DNA of 64,000 nt from Clostridia bacterium (GTDB lineage Bacteria > Bacillota > Clostridia > Christensenellales > Borkfalkiaceae): positions 246,016 to 310,015 of the forward strand of contig JAFTWU010000009.1 in NCBI GenBank assembly GCA_017465145.1. The letters run 5' to 3'. The notes under the pieces were generated by a model that did no database searches, was not told where the DNA came from, and worked only from the letters and a program-made list of their open reading frames with translations. Made by a program: the position numbers and the translations under genes. This document shows, piece after piece, positions 25,905 through 36,004 of the stretch; the stretch's first letter is position 1; each line of letters opens with the position of its first letter.

Positions 25905-27128
25905 ATGGAAAAGAAAGATATTAAAAAGGTAGTTTTAGCATATTCAGGTGGTCTTGATACTTCAATCATTATCCCTTGGCTTAAAGAAAATTATAACAAC
26001 TGCGAAGTTATTGCAGTTGCTGGTAACGTTGGTCAAGCAGACGAACTTGACGGTTTAGAAGAAAAGGCAATTAAAACGGGCGCAAGCAAATGCTACATTT
26101 TAGATTTAACCGACGATTACGTTGATAATTACATTATCCCCACAATGAAAGCGGGCGCTCTTTACGAAGAATATTATCTTGGCACTTCACACGCACGTCC
26201 TTGCATTGCAAAGGCTCTTGCTGAAATCGCTATCAAAGAAGGTGCAGACGCTATTGCTCACGGTTGCACGGGTAAGGGTAACGACCAAGTTCGTTTTGAA
26301 CTTACCTTAAAGGCTTTCGCACCAGATATGCAAATCATCGCTCCTTGGCGTGAATGGTCAATTAAATCTCGTGAAGAAGAAATTGACTATGCAGAAGCAC
26401 ACAACGTTCCACTAAAAATTAACAGGGAAACCAACTATTCTAAAGATAAAAACTTGTGGCACTTATCACACGAAGGTTTAGATTTAGAAGATACGGGCAA
26501 CGAACCCCAATATGAAAAAGAAGGTTTCTTAGAAATGGGCGTTTCTCCTTTGAAAGCACCCGATAAACCCACTTATATCGAACTTGATTTCGTTCAAGGT
26601 ATCCCCGTTGCGCTTGACGGCAAAAAGATGAGCGCTAAGGAAATTATCTTAAAACTTAACGAAATCGGCGGTGCAAACGGCATAGGCTTACTTGATATAG
26701 TTGAAAACCGTCTTGTTGGTATGAAATGTCGTGGCGTATACGAAACCCCCGGTGGTGCAATTTTGTATAAGGCACACAGCGTTTTAGAACAAATTTGCCT
26801 TGACAAATACACCATGCACGAAAAACAAAAACTTTCAGTAACTTTCGGTGAACTAGTATATAACGGTCAATGGTTTACCCCTTTACGTGAAGCATTATCC
26901 GCTTTCGTTGATAAAACTCAAGAAAAGGTTACGGGTAAAGTTAAACTTAAACTTTACAAGGGCAATATGATTAACGCTGGCGTTTGGAGTGACTATTCAC
27001 TTTACAGCGAAGAAATTGCAACGTTTGGCGAAAGTGATTATAACCAAGCAGATGCAACCGGTTTTATCAACTTGTTCGGCTTGCCCATTAAAGTTCAAGC
27101 AATGGTAGACGCTAAAAACAAAAAATAA
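25905..27128 (+). CDS. argG: ArgG, argininosuccinate synthase
   Basis: A 407-residue ATP-dependent ligase joining citrulline and aspartate. It shows the PP-loop [57 protein letters not shown] and the citrulline/aspartate contacts in [14 protein letters not shown]. The open frame continues upstream to the -35 element, but the ATG at 25905 follows CAAGGAGAAA and starts at the family's usual position. First gene of the arginine block. Confidence 0.96.
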   Translation: MEKKDIKKVVLAYSGGLDTSIIIPWLKENYNNCEVIAVAGNVGQADELDGLEEKAIKTGASKCYILDLTDDYVDNYIIPTMKAGALYEEYYLGTSHARPCIAKALAEIAIKEGADAIAHGCTGKGNDQVRFELTLKAFAPDMQIIAPWREWSIKSREEEIDYAEAHNVPLKINRETNYSKDKNLWHLSHEGLDLEDTGNEPQYEKEGFLEMGVSPLKAPDKPTYIELDFVQGIPVALDGKKMSAKEIILKLNEIGGANGIGLLDIVENRLVGMKCRGVYETPGGAILYKAHSVLEQICLDKYTMHEKQKLSVTFGELVYNGQWFTPLREALSAFVDKTQEKVTGKVKLKLYKGNMINAGVWSDYSLYSEEIATFGESDYNQADATGFINLFGLPIKVQAMVDAKNKK

Positions 27129-27138
27129 TTTAAAAACG

Positions 27139-27164
27139 ATAGTCCCGTAAAAATGCGGGACTAT
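27139..27164 (+). other. Intercistronic hairpin argG-argH
   Basis: ATAGTCCCG (27139-27147) pairs perfectly with CGGGACTAT (27156-27164) with an 8-base loop. No T tract follows, so it is probably a message-stability or partial-termination structure. Confidence 0.55.
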
Positions 27165-27201
27165 TGGCGTAAAAAAAGAACAATTTTTTAGGTGAAATAA
27201 T

Positions 27202-28575
27202 ATGGCAAAAATGTGGGAAGGCGTAACTAAAGCCCAAACCGATAAACTTGCAGACGATTTTAACTCTTCAATTTCGTTTGACTATAAACTTTATAAACAC
27301 GATATTCTTGGTAGTATGGCACACGCAAGTATGCTTGCACATAAAAACATAATTTCTAAGGAAGATGCTGCCGCGCTTATAGAAGGTCTTCAAGGCATTT
27401 TAGAAGATATTGAAAACGGCACTTTAACTTTCAACCCCGACTGTGAAGATATTCATATGTTCGTTGAACAAGTCTTGACCGAAAGAATAGGGGACGTTGG
27501 CAAAAAACTTCACACCGCGCGTAGCCGTAACGACCAAGTTGCGCTAGACTTAAGAATGTATCTTAAAGACCAAACGCAAGAAATTATAAGCACCCTAAAA
27601 ACGCTTACCCTTACCGTTTGCGATAAAGCAGAAGAATATAAAAGTGCAATTATGCCGGGCTATACCCACTTACAACGCGCTCAACCCATAACTTTCGGCC
27701 ATCAATTAATGGCATACGCTATGATGTTTATGCGCGATATCGATAGACTAAAAGACGCATTTAAGCGCATTAACGTTTGTCCGATAGGCAGTTGCGCTTT
27801 GGCGGGCACTACCTATGATACCGATAGAGAATTTGAAGCGGAAAAACTTGGCTTTAACGGTATTGCCTTAAATAGTATAGACGGTGTTTCCGATAGAGAT
27901 TTTTGCGTTGAACTTTTATCTTGCATTTCTCTAATTATGACGCACCTATCAAGGTTTTCAGAAGAAATTATTCTTTGGGCAAGTTGGGAATTTAAGTTTA
28001 TTTCTCTCTCTGACGAATATACTACGGGTTCATCAATAATGCCTCAAAAGAAAAATCCCGATATGGCAGAACTTGTTCGTGGTAAAACGGGCAGGGTATA
28101 CGGCGACCTTATGGCAATGCTAACAATACTTAAAGGCTTGCCACTTGCTTATAACAAAGATATGCAAGAAGATAAAGAAGCGGTTTTCGACGGTGTTGAA
28201 ACGGTTATAAAATGCTTAAACATCTTTACGAAAATGTTGGCAAGCGTAACGGCTAACACCGAAAATATGAAAAAGGCTGCAAGCGAAGGGTTTATTAACG
28301 CCACCGATTTAGCAGACTATTTAACTAAAAAAGGCTTGCCTTTCCGTTCAGCGTATAAAATCAGCGGTCAAATAGTTAAAAAATGCACCGAAGAAAAAAA
28401 GACGCTTGAAACTTTAACTTTAGAAGAATATAAACAATTTAGTGACGTGTTTGACGATAAAGTTTTCGATGCGATTGACCTAGTTAACTGTGTAAATCGC
28501 CGTATTTCAAAGGGCGGAACTTCCGTTTCTTCTGTTGAAAGCCAAATTCAAGCCGTTCGCAATGCGTTAAATTAA
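27202..28575 (+). CDS. argH: ArgH, argininosuccinate lyase
   Basis: A 457-residue lyase of the fumarase/aspartase fold that releases arginine and fumarate. Visible signatures: DIHMFVEQVLTERIG, HTARSRNDQVALDLRMYLKD, GYTHLQRAQPITFGHQLMAY with the catalytic His, and the mobile loop GSSIMPQKKNPDMAELVRGK carrying the catalytic Ser. Normal length. Preceded by TTAGGTGAAA and the hairpin after argG. Confidence 0.97.
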   Translation: MAKMWEGVTKAQTDKLADDFNSSISFDYKLYKHDILGSMAHASMLAHKNIISKEDAAALIEGLQGILEDIENGTLTFNPDCEDIHMFVEQVLTERIGDVGKKLHTARSRNDQVALDLRMYLKDQTQEIISTLKTLTLTVCDKAEEYKSAIMPGYTHLQRAQPITFGHQLMAYAMMFMRDIDRLKDAFKRINVCPIGSCALAGTTYDTDREFEAEKLGFNGIALNSIDGVSDRDFCVELLSCISLIMTHLSRFSEEIILWASWEFKFISLSDEYTTGSSIMPQKKNPDMAELVRGKTGRVYGDLMAMLTILKGLPLAYNKDMQEDKEAVFDGVETVIKCLNIFTKMLASVTANTENMKKAASEGFINATDLADYLTKKGLPFRSAYKISGQIVKKCTEEKKTLETLTLEEYKQFSDVFDDKVFDAIDLVNCVNRRISKGGTSVSSVESQIQAVRNALN

Positions 28576-28585
28576 GGATTATAAA

Positions 28586-29509
28586 ATGACTAAAATTTTT
28601 ATTGACGGTGGTGCGGGAACTACGGGACTAGTTATCCATGACCGCTTAAAAGAATATGACGGAATAACCGTTATTACCTTGCCAGAAGAACTTCGTAAAG
28701 ATGAAAAGGCAAGAGCAAACGCTATGAATCAAGCGGACGTCGTGTTTTTATGCTTGCCCGATAGCGCGGCAATAGAAGCGGTTAATTTAATAACTAACGA
28801 AAACACAGTAGTTATAGATACTTCTACCGCACACCGCACTAACGACGGTTGGACTTACGGTTTTCCCGAACTTACGGGACAAAAAGAAAAAATTAAAAAC
28901 AGCAAGCGTATTGCAAACCCAGGTTGTCACGCAAGTGGTTTTATATCACTAGTTGCACCCCTAACGCAAATGGGCGTTATAAAAAGCGATGTAAATTTAA
29001 CTTGTTTTTCAATAACGGGCTATACGGGTGGCGGTAAAAAAATGATTGCCGAATACGAAAACGATATGCCCACTCTCTATAGCGCGCCAAGGCAATACGG
29101 TCTATCACAAAAGCATAAACACGTGCCCGAAATCATGAAGGTATGTAATCTAAAAAATCAACCTGCATTTTGCCCGATAGTGTCTAATTTCCCACGCGGT
29201 ATGGAAGTTACGGTTTCAATAAACGGTAAAGACGTAATCGGTGGAATTGAAAAAATTAAGCAAGCATATAAAGACTATTATAAAGACGGAAAAATAGTAT
29301 ATTTTAACGAAAATGCCGATGAAAACGGTTTCCTATCTGCAAACGCCTTTGCGAATAAAGATAGTTTAGAAATTTCCGTTCACGGCACGGATGAAAATAT
29401 TTTACTCGTTGCGCGTTTTGATAACCTTGGTAAAGGGGCAAGCGGTGCCGCAATTGAAAATATGAACATAGTTTTGGGACTTCCAGAAGAGAAAGGCTTA
29501 ACACTTTAA
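28586..29509 (+). CDS. argC: ArgC, N-acetyl-gamma-glutamyl-phosphate reductase (type 2)
   Basis: A 307-residue NADPH-dependent reductase of the shorter type 2 family. It has the Rossmann start IFIDGGAGTTGLVIHDRL, VVFLCLPDSAA, VIDTSTAHR, and the active-site NPGCHASGFISL with the nucleophilic Cys, followed by TGYTGGGKKMI and KHKHVPEI with the catalytic His. The type 1 ArgC, about 345 residues, would be longer. It follows argH by 10 bases. Confidence 0.94.
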   Translation: MTKIFIDGGAGTTGLVIHDRLKEYDGITVITLPEELRKDEKARANAMNQADVVFLCLPDSAAIEAVNLITNENTVVIDTSTAHRTNDGWTYGFPELTGQKEKIKNSKRIANPGCHASGFISLVAPLTQMGVIKSDVNLTCFSITGYTGGGKKMIAEYENDMPTLYSAPRQYGLSQKHKHVPEIMKVCNLKNQPAFCPIVSNFPRGMEVTVSINGKDVIGGIEKIKQAYKDYYKDGKIVYFNENADENGFLSANAFANKDSLEISVHGTDENILLVARFDNLGKGASGAAIENMNIVLGLPEEKGLTL

Positions 29510-29551
29510 TTAAAGATTAATTAAAAAATTACTAATCTATAGGAGACTTAA

Positions 29552-30766
29552 ATGAAAATTATAAACGGTGGTGTATGTGCCGCACAAGGTTTTAAGGCAA
29601 GCGGTGTACATTGTGGAATAAGAAAAAATAAAACTAAGCGCGATTTAGCGGTAATCTATAGCGACGTACCTTGTACGGCGGCGGCTGTATATACGACTAA
29701 CCTAGTTAAAGGCGCACCCTTAACGGTTACTAAAAACCATATTGAAAACGGTGTTGCTCAAGCGGTTATCTGCAACAGCGGTAACGCTAATACTTGCAAC
29801 GCTAACGGTATAGAAATTGCCGAACAAACTTGCTCTATTTTAGCAAACGCGCTTAATATAAATTCTAAAGATATCGTAGTTGCATCAACGGGTGTAATCG
29901 GTCAACCTATGGATATTGCGCCCTTTGAAAAAGGTATTCCACAAGCGGTTAAAGAATTATCATATACGGGTAACCTTAACGCCGCAACCGCAATTATGAC
30001 TACCGATACTATCGAAAAACAAGTTGCCGTTGAATTTACCCTTAATGGAAAAACTTGCCGTATCGGTGGTATGGCAAAGGGTAGCGGTATGATTCATCCC
30101 AACATGGCAACTATGCTTGTATTTATCACAACCGACGTTAAAATTAGCGCGGAAATGCTTAATAAAGCACTTAAAAGTGATATAAGCGAAACCTTTAATA
30201 TGATAAGTATTGACGGCGATACTTCAACAAACGATATGGTTACCGTTTTGGCAAACGGACTTGCAGGTAACAAAGAAATCGTAAGCGAAGGCGAAGATTT
30301 TACAACCTTTATGACGGCGTTAAATTCAGTTACCGTTGCACTTTGCAGAATGATTGCAGGTGACGGTGAAGGTGCAACCAAACCTATGGAATGCACGGTA
30401 AACGGTGCAAAAGATAAGCAAACTGCAAAAACCGTTGCAAAAAGCGTAATTTGTTCTAACCTATTAAAGTGTGCGATATTTGGTGCAGACGCTAATTGGG
30501 GCAGGGTGCTTTGTGCAATCGGCTATAGTGGTGCGCTTGTTAACGTTAACACTATCGACGTTTACTTTAAATCACCTAAAGGCACTATCAACGTTTGCAA
30601 AAACGGTGCTAGCGTTGACTTTAGCGAAGAAAAAGCAAAAGAAATTCTTTTGGAAAAGGAAATTGAAATAATAATCGAATTAAACGACGGCGAATTTTCA
30701 TCAAAGGCGTGGGGTTGCGATTTAACCTACGATTACGTTAAAATCAACGGCGACTACCGTACCTAA
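29552..30766 (+). CDS. argJ: ArgJ, glutamate N-acetyltransferase
   Basis: A 404-residue self-cleaving Ntn hydrolase. It transfers acetyl from N-acetylornithine to glutamate, recycling acetyl so that ArgE is not needed. The cleavage region is GSGMIHPNMATML, with Thr187 as the expected new N-terminal nucleophile. Other marks are VICNSGNANTCN, AMAGDGEGATK-like IAGDGEGATKPMEC and GRVLCAIGYSG. Whether it also uses acetyl-CoA cannot be told. No argA or argE gene is in the window. Confidence 0.95.
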   Translation: MKIINGGVCAAQGFKASGVHCGIRKNKTKRDLAVIYSDVPCTAAAVYTTNLVKGAPLTVTKNHIENGVAQAVICNSGNANTCNANGIEIAEQTCSILANALNINSKDIVVASTGVIGQPMDIAPFEKGIPQAVKELSYTGNLNAATAIMTTDTIEKQVAVEFTLNGKTCRIGGMAKGSGMIHPNMATMLVFITTDVKISAEMLNKALKSDISETFNMISIDGDTSTNDMVTVLANGLAGNKEIVSEGEDFTTFMTALNSVTVALCRMIAGDGEGATKPMECTVNGAKDKQTAKTVAKSVICSNLLKCAIFGADANWGRVLCAIGYSGALVNVNTIDVYFKSPKGTINVCKNGASVDFSEEKAKEILLEKEIEIIIELNDGEFSSKAWGCDLTYDYVKINGDYRT

Positions 30767-30812
30767 AAACACGCAAAAATCAACAATCATTACCGATAAT
30801 AAGGAGATAAAA

Positions 30813-31682
30813 ATGGATAATCATTTTTCTAACGCACAACGTGCAGAAGTTTTAACACAAGCGTTGCCATACATACAAAGATATAACGGCAAAATCGTCG
30901 TTGTAAAATACGGCGGAAACGCTATGATTAACGAAAATTTAAAAGAACAAGTTATGGAAGATATGGTTCTTCTTTGGCTTGTTGGCGTTAAAGTCGTAAT
31001 GGTTCACGGCGGTGGTCCTGAAATTTCACAAATGATGGAAAAACTTGGCAAAAAGGCACAGTTCGTTGATGGCCTTCGCGTTACTGATAAAGAAACGGTT
31101 GATATTGCCCAAATGGTATTATCTGGCAAAATAAACAAATCGCTAGTTAACTACCTTGGCAAAATCGGTGGCAAGGCAATGGGTATTTCTGGTGTAGACG
31201 GCAAACTTATCCAAGCAAGCCAAAAAGATGAAAAACTAGGTTTCGTTGGTAATATTGATAACGTAAATATCGCACCCGTTCTTGACCTTTTAGAAAAGGG
31301 TTATATCCCTGTAATTTCAACTATCGGTTGGGATGATAACGGTAACGTTTATAACATTAACGGCGATACCGCTGCGGCGCGTATTGCGGGTGCTTTAGGT
31401 GCTGAAAGACTTATTATGATGACCGATATCGTGGGGCTTCTTAAAGATAAAGACGACCCCACAACGTTGATTCCCACAATCACTTTAAGCGAAGCGGATA
31501 ACCTTCTTAAAGACGGCACAATTTCCGGCGGTATGATTCCCAAAATTAATTGTTGCATAGACGCTATCTCTCACGGCGTTAAAAACGTAACCATAATGGA
31601 CGGCAGAGTTCCCCACTCAATATTAATGGAACTTTTAACCAACGAAGGGGCTGGTACCGAAGTTATTAACGACCCCGAATAA
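30813..31682 (+). CDS. argB: ArgB, acetylglutamate kinase
   Basis: A 289-residue amino acid kinase that phosphorylates N-acetylglutamate. It shows VVKYGGNAM, VMVHGGGPEISQMM, GLRVTDKETVDIAQMVL, NGDTAAARIAGALGAE and GGMIPKINCCIDAI. An N-terminal helix before the core (residues 1-22) is like that of the arginine-inhibited hexameric kinases, so feedback by arginine is plausible. RBS ATAAGGAGATA. Confidence 0.96.
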   Translation: MDNHFSNAQRAEVLTQALPYIQRYNGKIVVVKYGGNAMINENLKEQVMEDMVLLWLVGVKVVMVHGGGPEISQMMEKLGKKAQFVDGLRVTDKETVDIAQMVLSGKINKSLVNYLGKIGGKAMGISGVDGKLIQASQKDEKLGFVGNIDNVNIAPVLDLLEKGYIPVISTIGWDDNGNVYNINGDTAAARIAGALGAERLIMMTDIVGLLKDKDDPTTLIPTITLSEADNLLKDGTISGGMIPKINCCIDAISHGVKNVTIMDGRVPHSILMELLTNEGAGTEVINDPE

Positions 31683-31726
31683 AATTGATTAAAAAATCAG
31701 CGAACGCTTATAAATTATAACTATCA

Positions 31727-32914
31727 ATGTTAAAAACGACCAAAACTATGAAAAATATTATTGAAATTGATAAACAATACGTTGCAAATACCTACGCGCG
31801 CTTTCCATTACAACTTGTTAGCGGTAAGGGTAGTATTGCAACCGATATAAACGGCAAAGAATATATCGATATGGGCACGGGTATCGGCGTAACCGCGTTT
31901 GGTTATGCAGATGAAACTTGGGCAAACGCCGTTAAATTACAAATTGAAACACTTCAACACACTTCTAACCTTTATTATACAGAGCCTTGCGCTAAACTAG
32001 CAAAATTACTTTGCGAAAAAACGGGGCTTAAAAAGGTGTTCTTCGGTAACTCTGGTGCAGAAGCAAACGAATGCGCTATAAAGGTTGCAAGAAAATACGG
32101 TGCGGACAAAAAGGGCGCGGATTATTATAATATCATCACCCTAAAAAACAGTTTCCACGGCAGAACGCTTACCACTCTTTCAGCAACGGGACAAGACAAG
32201 TTCCACGAACTTTTTAACCCCTTAACTAACGGTTTTTTATATGCCGACGCTAACGATATTGAAAGCGTTAAAACGCTTGTTAAAGAAAACAAAGTTTGCG
32301 GTATAATGATAGAATGCGTTCAAGGTGAAGGTGGTGTTTTGCCACTTGACGAAAAGTTCGTAAAAGCCGTTCAAGAAATTTGTAATAAAGAAGATATACT
32401 TCTTATCGTAGACGAAGTTCAAACGGGTAACGGCAGAACGGGTAAACTATATTCGTATATGAATTTTAACCTAACCCCAGACGTAGTTACAACGGCTAAA
32501 GGCTTAGGCGGTGGCTTGCCTATAGGCGCTTGTATGATAGGCGAAAAGGCTGAAAACGTTTTAGGTTTTGGCGACCACGGTTCAACCTTTGGTGGAAACC
32601 CCGTTTGTTCGGCAGGCGCGGTAACCGTTATAGAACGCATAACCGATAAGTTGCTTAACGAAGTAACGGAAAAAAGCAACTATATCTTTAACGAATTAAA
32701 TGGTGCTAGCGGTGTTAAATCGGTAAGCGGTTTAGGGCTTATGATAGGCATTGAAACGGTAAAACCCGTTAAAGAAGTGCTAAATTATTGTATGGAAAAC
32801 GGAGTTTTGCCATTAACTGCAAAAACTAAATTAAGACTTCTTCCCGCACTAAATATCCCATTTAAGGAACTTAAAAAAGCAATAGAAATTATAAAAAAGG
32901 CGTGCGCAATATAA
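31727..32914 (+). CDS. argD: ArgD, acetylornithine aminotransferase
   Basis: A class III PLP aminotransferase converting N-acetylglutamate semialdehyde to N-acetylornithine. It has KVFFGNSGAEANECAIKVARK, the NSFHGRTLTTLSATGQ segment, IIECVQGEGGV, LIVDEVQTGNGRTG with the PLP Asp, and TTAKGLGGGLPIG with the Schiff-base Lys. Two starts are possible, 31727 (395 residues) and 31748 (388 residues, MKNIIEIDKQYVANTYARFP). The second fits family N termini better, and neither has a strong ribosome binding site. Confidence 0.95.
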   Translation: MLKTTKTMKNIIEIDKQYVANTYARFPLQLVSGKGSIATDINGKEYIDMGTGIGVTAFGYADETWANAVKLQIETLQHTSNLYYTEPCAKLAKLLCEKTGLKKVFFGNSGAEANECAIKVARKYGADKKGADYYNIITLKNSFHGRTLTTLSATGQDKFHELFNPLTNGFLYADANDIESVKTLVKENKVCGIMIECVQGEGGVLPLDEKFVKAVQEICNKEDILLIVDEVQTGNGRTGKLYSYMNFNLTPDVVTTAKGLGGGLPIGACMIGEKAENVLGFGDHGSTFGGNPVCSAGAVTVIERITDKLLNEVTEKSNYIFNELNGASGVKSVSGLGLMIGIETVKPVKEVLNYCMENGVLPLTAKTKLRLLPALNIPFKELKKAIEIIKKACAI

Positions 32915-32932
32915 GCGCATACGGAGATAAAA

Positions 32933-33916
32933 ATGAATTTAAAAGGCAGACATTTTCTTAAAATATTAGACTTTACCCCAGAAGAATTGAACTATTTGTT
33001 GGACCTTTCTGCAAAGTTAAAAGCAGAAAAGAAGGCAGGCATTCCACATAGAAATTTTGAAGGCAAAAATATTGCTTTGCTTTTTGAAAAGACAAGCACC
33101 CGTACACGTTGTGCGTTTGAAGTTGCCGCTGCGGACCTTGGTATGCACCCCGTATATTTAGACCCAAGCAGTTCGCAAGTTAGCAAAAAGGAAAGTATAC
33201 CAGATACCGCCCGCGTTTTAGGTAGGATGTTCGACGGCATTGAATACCGCGGTTTTGGCCAAGAAATCGTTGAAGAACTAGCAAAGTATGCTGGCGTACC
33301 TGTATGGAACGGCTTAACTAACGAAGCACACCCCACACAAATTTTAGCCGATTTTTTAACCATTAAAGAACACTTTGGCTACTTAAAAGGTATAAAGTTT
33401 GTTTATATGGGTGATGCCGGTTACAATATGGGCAACTCTTTAATGGTTGGCTGTGCAAAAATGGGTATGCATTTCGTTGCGTGCGCACCAAAAAAATATT
33501 TCCCCGACCAAAAATTAATTGACAAGTGCCAAGAAATCGCCAAGGAAACGGGCGCAATATTAGAATTTATAGAAGACCCAATGGTTGCAACTAAAAACGC
33601 CAACGTAATTTATACTGACGTTTGGGTATCTATGGGCGAAGCCGATAGTGTTTGGGACTATCGCATTAAAGACTTAACACCATATAGGGTTACCAAGGAA
33701 CTTATGGCAAATGCAGATAAAAATTGCAAATTTATGCATTGTTTACCCTCCTTCCACGACTTAAAAACCACAGTTGGCAAACAAATATACGAAAAATTTG
33801 GTTTAACTTGTATGGAAGTTACCGACGAAGTGTTTGAAAGCCAAGCATCTATCGTTTTTGATGAAGCGGAAAACCGTATGCACACCATAAAAGCGGTAAT
33901 GGCAGCAACGCTATAA
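32933..33916 (+). CDS. argF: ArgF, ornithine carbamoyltransferase
   Basis: A 327-residue carbamoyltransferase that makes citrulline from ornithine and carbamoyl phosphate. STRTRCAF binds carbamoyl phosphate, the [16 protein letters not shown] segment and ornithine-specific HCLPSFHD are present, and SVKESIPD-like [13 protein letters not shown] is the OTC form. A catabolic ArcB is possible, but no arcA or arcC is nearby and it ends a biosynthetic arginine run. RBS ACGGAGATA. Confidence 0.95.
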   Translation: MNLKGRHFLKILDFTPEELNYLLDLSAKLKAEKKAGIPHRNFEGKNIALLFEKTSTRTRCAFEVAAADLGMHPVYLDPSSSQVSKKESIPDTARVLGRMFDGIEYRGFGQEIVEELAKYAGVPVWNGLTNEAHPTQILADFLTIKEHFGYLKGIKFVYMGDAGYNMGNSLMVGCAKMGMHFVACAPKKYFPDQKLIDKCQEIAKETGAILEFIEDPMVATKNANVIYTDVWVSMGEADSVWDYRIKDLTPYRVTKELMANADKNCKFMHCLPSFHDLKTTVGKQIYEKFGLTCMEVTDEVFESQASIVFDEAENRMHTIKAVMAATL

Positions 33917-33983
33917 ATTTTTCTAAACCTACGTCTGTATTATTTAAAATGTTTAAAAAGATTTTAAAAGTATCGTTTTAAAA

Positions 33984-34012
33984 TTGACAAAGAAAATTAA
34001 CGGTGTTATAAT
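33984..34012 (+). promoter_or_regulatory. Promoter of the pyrimidine operon
   Basis: TTGACA (33984-33989), 17-base spacer, TATAAT (34007-34012). Leader RNA of about 150 bases follows before pyrR. Confidence 0.88.
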
Positions 34013-34018
34013 ACTACC

Positions 34019-34144
34019 AACGTGCAATCTTTAAGTTGATACGAGATATCGGCAAGGTTCATATAAACTTAATGGTATTATAATGTTATAATACGGTTTT
34101 TGGGTATATTAAAGTCTTGCCACACGGTAAGACTTTTTCTTTTT
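34019..34144 (+). promoter_or_regulatory. Leader with terminator, probable pyr attenuator
   Basis: An intrinsic terminator lies before pyrR: AAGTCTTGCC (34112-34121) pairs with GGTAAGACTT (34126-34135), one G-T wobble, loop ACAC, then TTTCTTTTT. Upstream, GGCAAG (34051-34056) can pair with CTTGCC of that terminator's left arm, giving an antiterminator. TTAAGTT (34031-34037) and AACTTAA (34066-34072) enclose that segment, as an anti-antiterminator would. With pyrR as the first gene this fits PyrR-mediated attenuation. I could not match the exact PyrR consensus loop, so the binding site is unassigned. Confidence 0.65.
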
Positions 34145-34171
34145 CCACGTTAAATCTAGGGGGCGGGGCAA

Positions 34172-34711
34172 ATGCGCTTAAAAAACAAAATTTTAGATGA
34201 AGTTTCAATAAAGCGTTCACTTGTTCGCATCACTCACGAAATTTTAGAAAGGAACAAGGGCGTAGATAACGTTTGTATCCTTGGTATAAAAAGTCGTGGC
34301 GTTCAACTATCAAAAGCCTTGCACGACAATATTTTAGCGTTTGAAGGGGTAGACGTTCCGCTTGGTTATATCGACGTAACGCCTTTCCGTGACGATATTC
34401 CCACAGAAATTAAAGAAAACGCGGTAGACGGCAGTTTAATCCCTTGCGATTTAAACGATAAAACGGTGATAATTGTCGACGACGTTTTGTACACGGGCAG
34501 AACGGTGCGCGCCGCAATAGAAGCGGTGTTCACTTACGGCAGACCAAAGCAAATTCAACTTGCCGTGCTTATTGATAGGGGGCACAGGGAACTACCTTTA
34601 AAGCCCGATTTTATAGGCAAAAACGTTCCCACCAGCGGTGAAGAAAAAATCGCAGTTCGTCTAAACGAAACGGACGGAGAAGACGGCGTGTTCATTTGTG
34701 AACTTGACTAA
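34172..34711 (+). CDS. pyrR: PyrR, pyrimidine operon attenuation regulator / uracil phosphoribosyltransferase
   Basis: A 179-residue type I PRTase-fold protein that binds UMP and the pyr leader RNA to cause termination. It has ILGIKSRGVQLSKAL, GYIDVTPFRDDIP, and the PRPP loop VIIVDDVLYTGRTVRAA, with VLIDRGHRELPLKPDFIGKNVPTS as the PyrR tail. The first gene of the operon, behind a G-rich ribosome binding site, TAGGGGGCGGGG. The leader just upstream holds a terminator that is the likely target. Confidence 0.96.
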   Translation: MRLKNKILDEVSIKRSLVRITHEILERNKGVDNVCILGIKSRGVQLSKALHDNILAFEGVDVPLGYIDVTPFRDDIPTEIKENAVDGSLIPCDLNDKTVIIVDDVLYTGRTVRAAIEAVFTYGRPKQIQLAVLIDRGHRELPLKPDFIGKNVPTSGEEKIAVRLNETDGEDGVFICELD

Positions 34712-34758
34712 ATTAACCCTTTAGAAAAACCTACCTTACATAAAAACGGAAGCAAATT

Positions 34759-35967
34759 ATGGAAAAAATCACCTTTAAGAATTACACTAATATCCCAACC
34801 GAATACGTACAGGAAAAGTGTTTAAAAAATCTCTCAGGGGATATTTTTTCTAAAAATGGTACTTACGCAATTTTACCCGGTTTTTGTGACGTGCACGTTC
34901 ACTTCAGAGAACCGGGTTTTTCATATAAAGAAACTATAAAAAGCGGGTCAATGGCAGCGGCAAAAGGCGGTTATACCGCAGTATGCACTATGCCCAACCT
35001 TAAACCCGTGCCCGATAGCATAGAAAACTTAAAAGCGCAAACGGATATAATTGAAAAAGATGCGGTAATTTCCGTTTATCCATACGCGTCTATAACCGTT
35101 AATCAAAAGGGCGAACAACTTGCCGACTTCGATGGTTTGGCAGATAAAGTTATCGCTTTTAGCGACGACGGTAAAGGCGTGCAAAACGCCGATATGCTAT
35201 ATAGCGCAATGGTTAAGGCTAAATCGCTTAATAAACCGCTAGTATGCCATTGTGAAGACGAAAGTTTATTATTCGGCGGTTATATCCACGATGGAGAATA
35301 CGCTAAAGCGCACGGCCACAAGGGAATTTGTTCGGCTAGCGAATACGCACAAATAGAGCGCGATATTAAAATGGTTAAAGAAACGGGTTGTGCTTATCAC
35401 GTTTGCCACGTTTCCGCAAAAGAAAGCGTTGAAATTATTCGCAAGGCAAAAAAAGACGGACTTAACGTAACGTGCGAAACAGCGCCCCACTATCTTATTT
35501 TAGACGATAGCAATTTGCAAGAAGAAGGTAGATTCAAGATGAACCCACCACTTCGCGCAAAAGAAGATAAACTTGCTTTAATAGAAGGCGTTTTAGACGG
35601 CACTATAGATATGATTGCAACTGACCACGCGCCCCACTCTGAAGAAGAAAAAAGCAGGGGACTAGAAAAAAGCGTATTCGGTATAACGGGTATAGAAACG
35701 GCTTTTCCGCTTATGTATACTTACTTTGTTAAAACGGGTGTTATTTCAATGGAAAAACTTGTTGAAATTTTATCTATTAACCCAGCAAAACGCTTTAATA
35801 TAAATTTAGACGGCGACTTTACCGTTTGGGATTTGTCTAGCGAATATAAAATTAATTCAAAAGAATTTATTTCACAAGGCAAGGCAACGCCTTTTGAAAA
35901 CTACAGCGTGTTTGGTAAAAACTTGCTAACCGTAAAGGGTGGCAACGTAGTATACAAAATAAAATAA
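34759..35967 (+). CDS. pyrC: PyrC, dihydroorotase
   Basis: A 402-residue zinc amidohydrolase that cyclises carbamoyl aspartate to dihydroorotate. GFCDVHVHFREPGFSYKE carries the first metal His pair, then SDDGKG, HCEDESL, HVCHVSAKES and the catalytic-Asp motif IATDHAPHSEEEK. The central bridging residue appears as a Lys-free segment in the PyrC type I manner. It follows pyrR by 47 bases. Confidence 0.94.
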   Translation: MEKITFKNYTNIPTEYVQEKCLKNLSGDIFSKNGTYAILPGFCDVHVHFREPGFSYKETIKSGSMAAAKGGYTAVCTMPNLKPVPDSIENLKAQTDIIEKDAVISVYPYASITVNQKGEQLADFDGLADKVIAFSDDGKGVQNADMLYSAMVKAKSLNKPLVCHCEDESLLFGGYIHDGEYAKAHGHKGICSASEYAQIERDIKMVKETGCAYHVCHVSAKESVEIIRKAKKDGLNVTCETAPHYLILDDSNLQEEGRFKMNPPLRAKEDKLALIEGVLDGTIDMIATDHAPHSEEEKSRGLEKSVFGITGIETAFPLMYTYFVKTGVISMEKLVEILSINPAKRFNINLDGDFTVWDLSSEYKINSKEFISQGKATPFENYSVFGKNLLTVKGGNVVYKIK

Positions 35968-36004
35968 AAACAAAACTTATTAACCGAAAGGAGATTTTAT
36001 TAAG

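Noticed and set aside
34019-34100. Exact PyrR-binding hairpin in the pyr leader
   Set aside because: GATACGAGATATC is only loosely similar to the conserved loop, so I left the binding site unassigned while keeping the attenuator.
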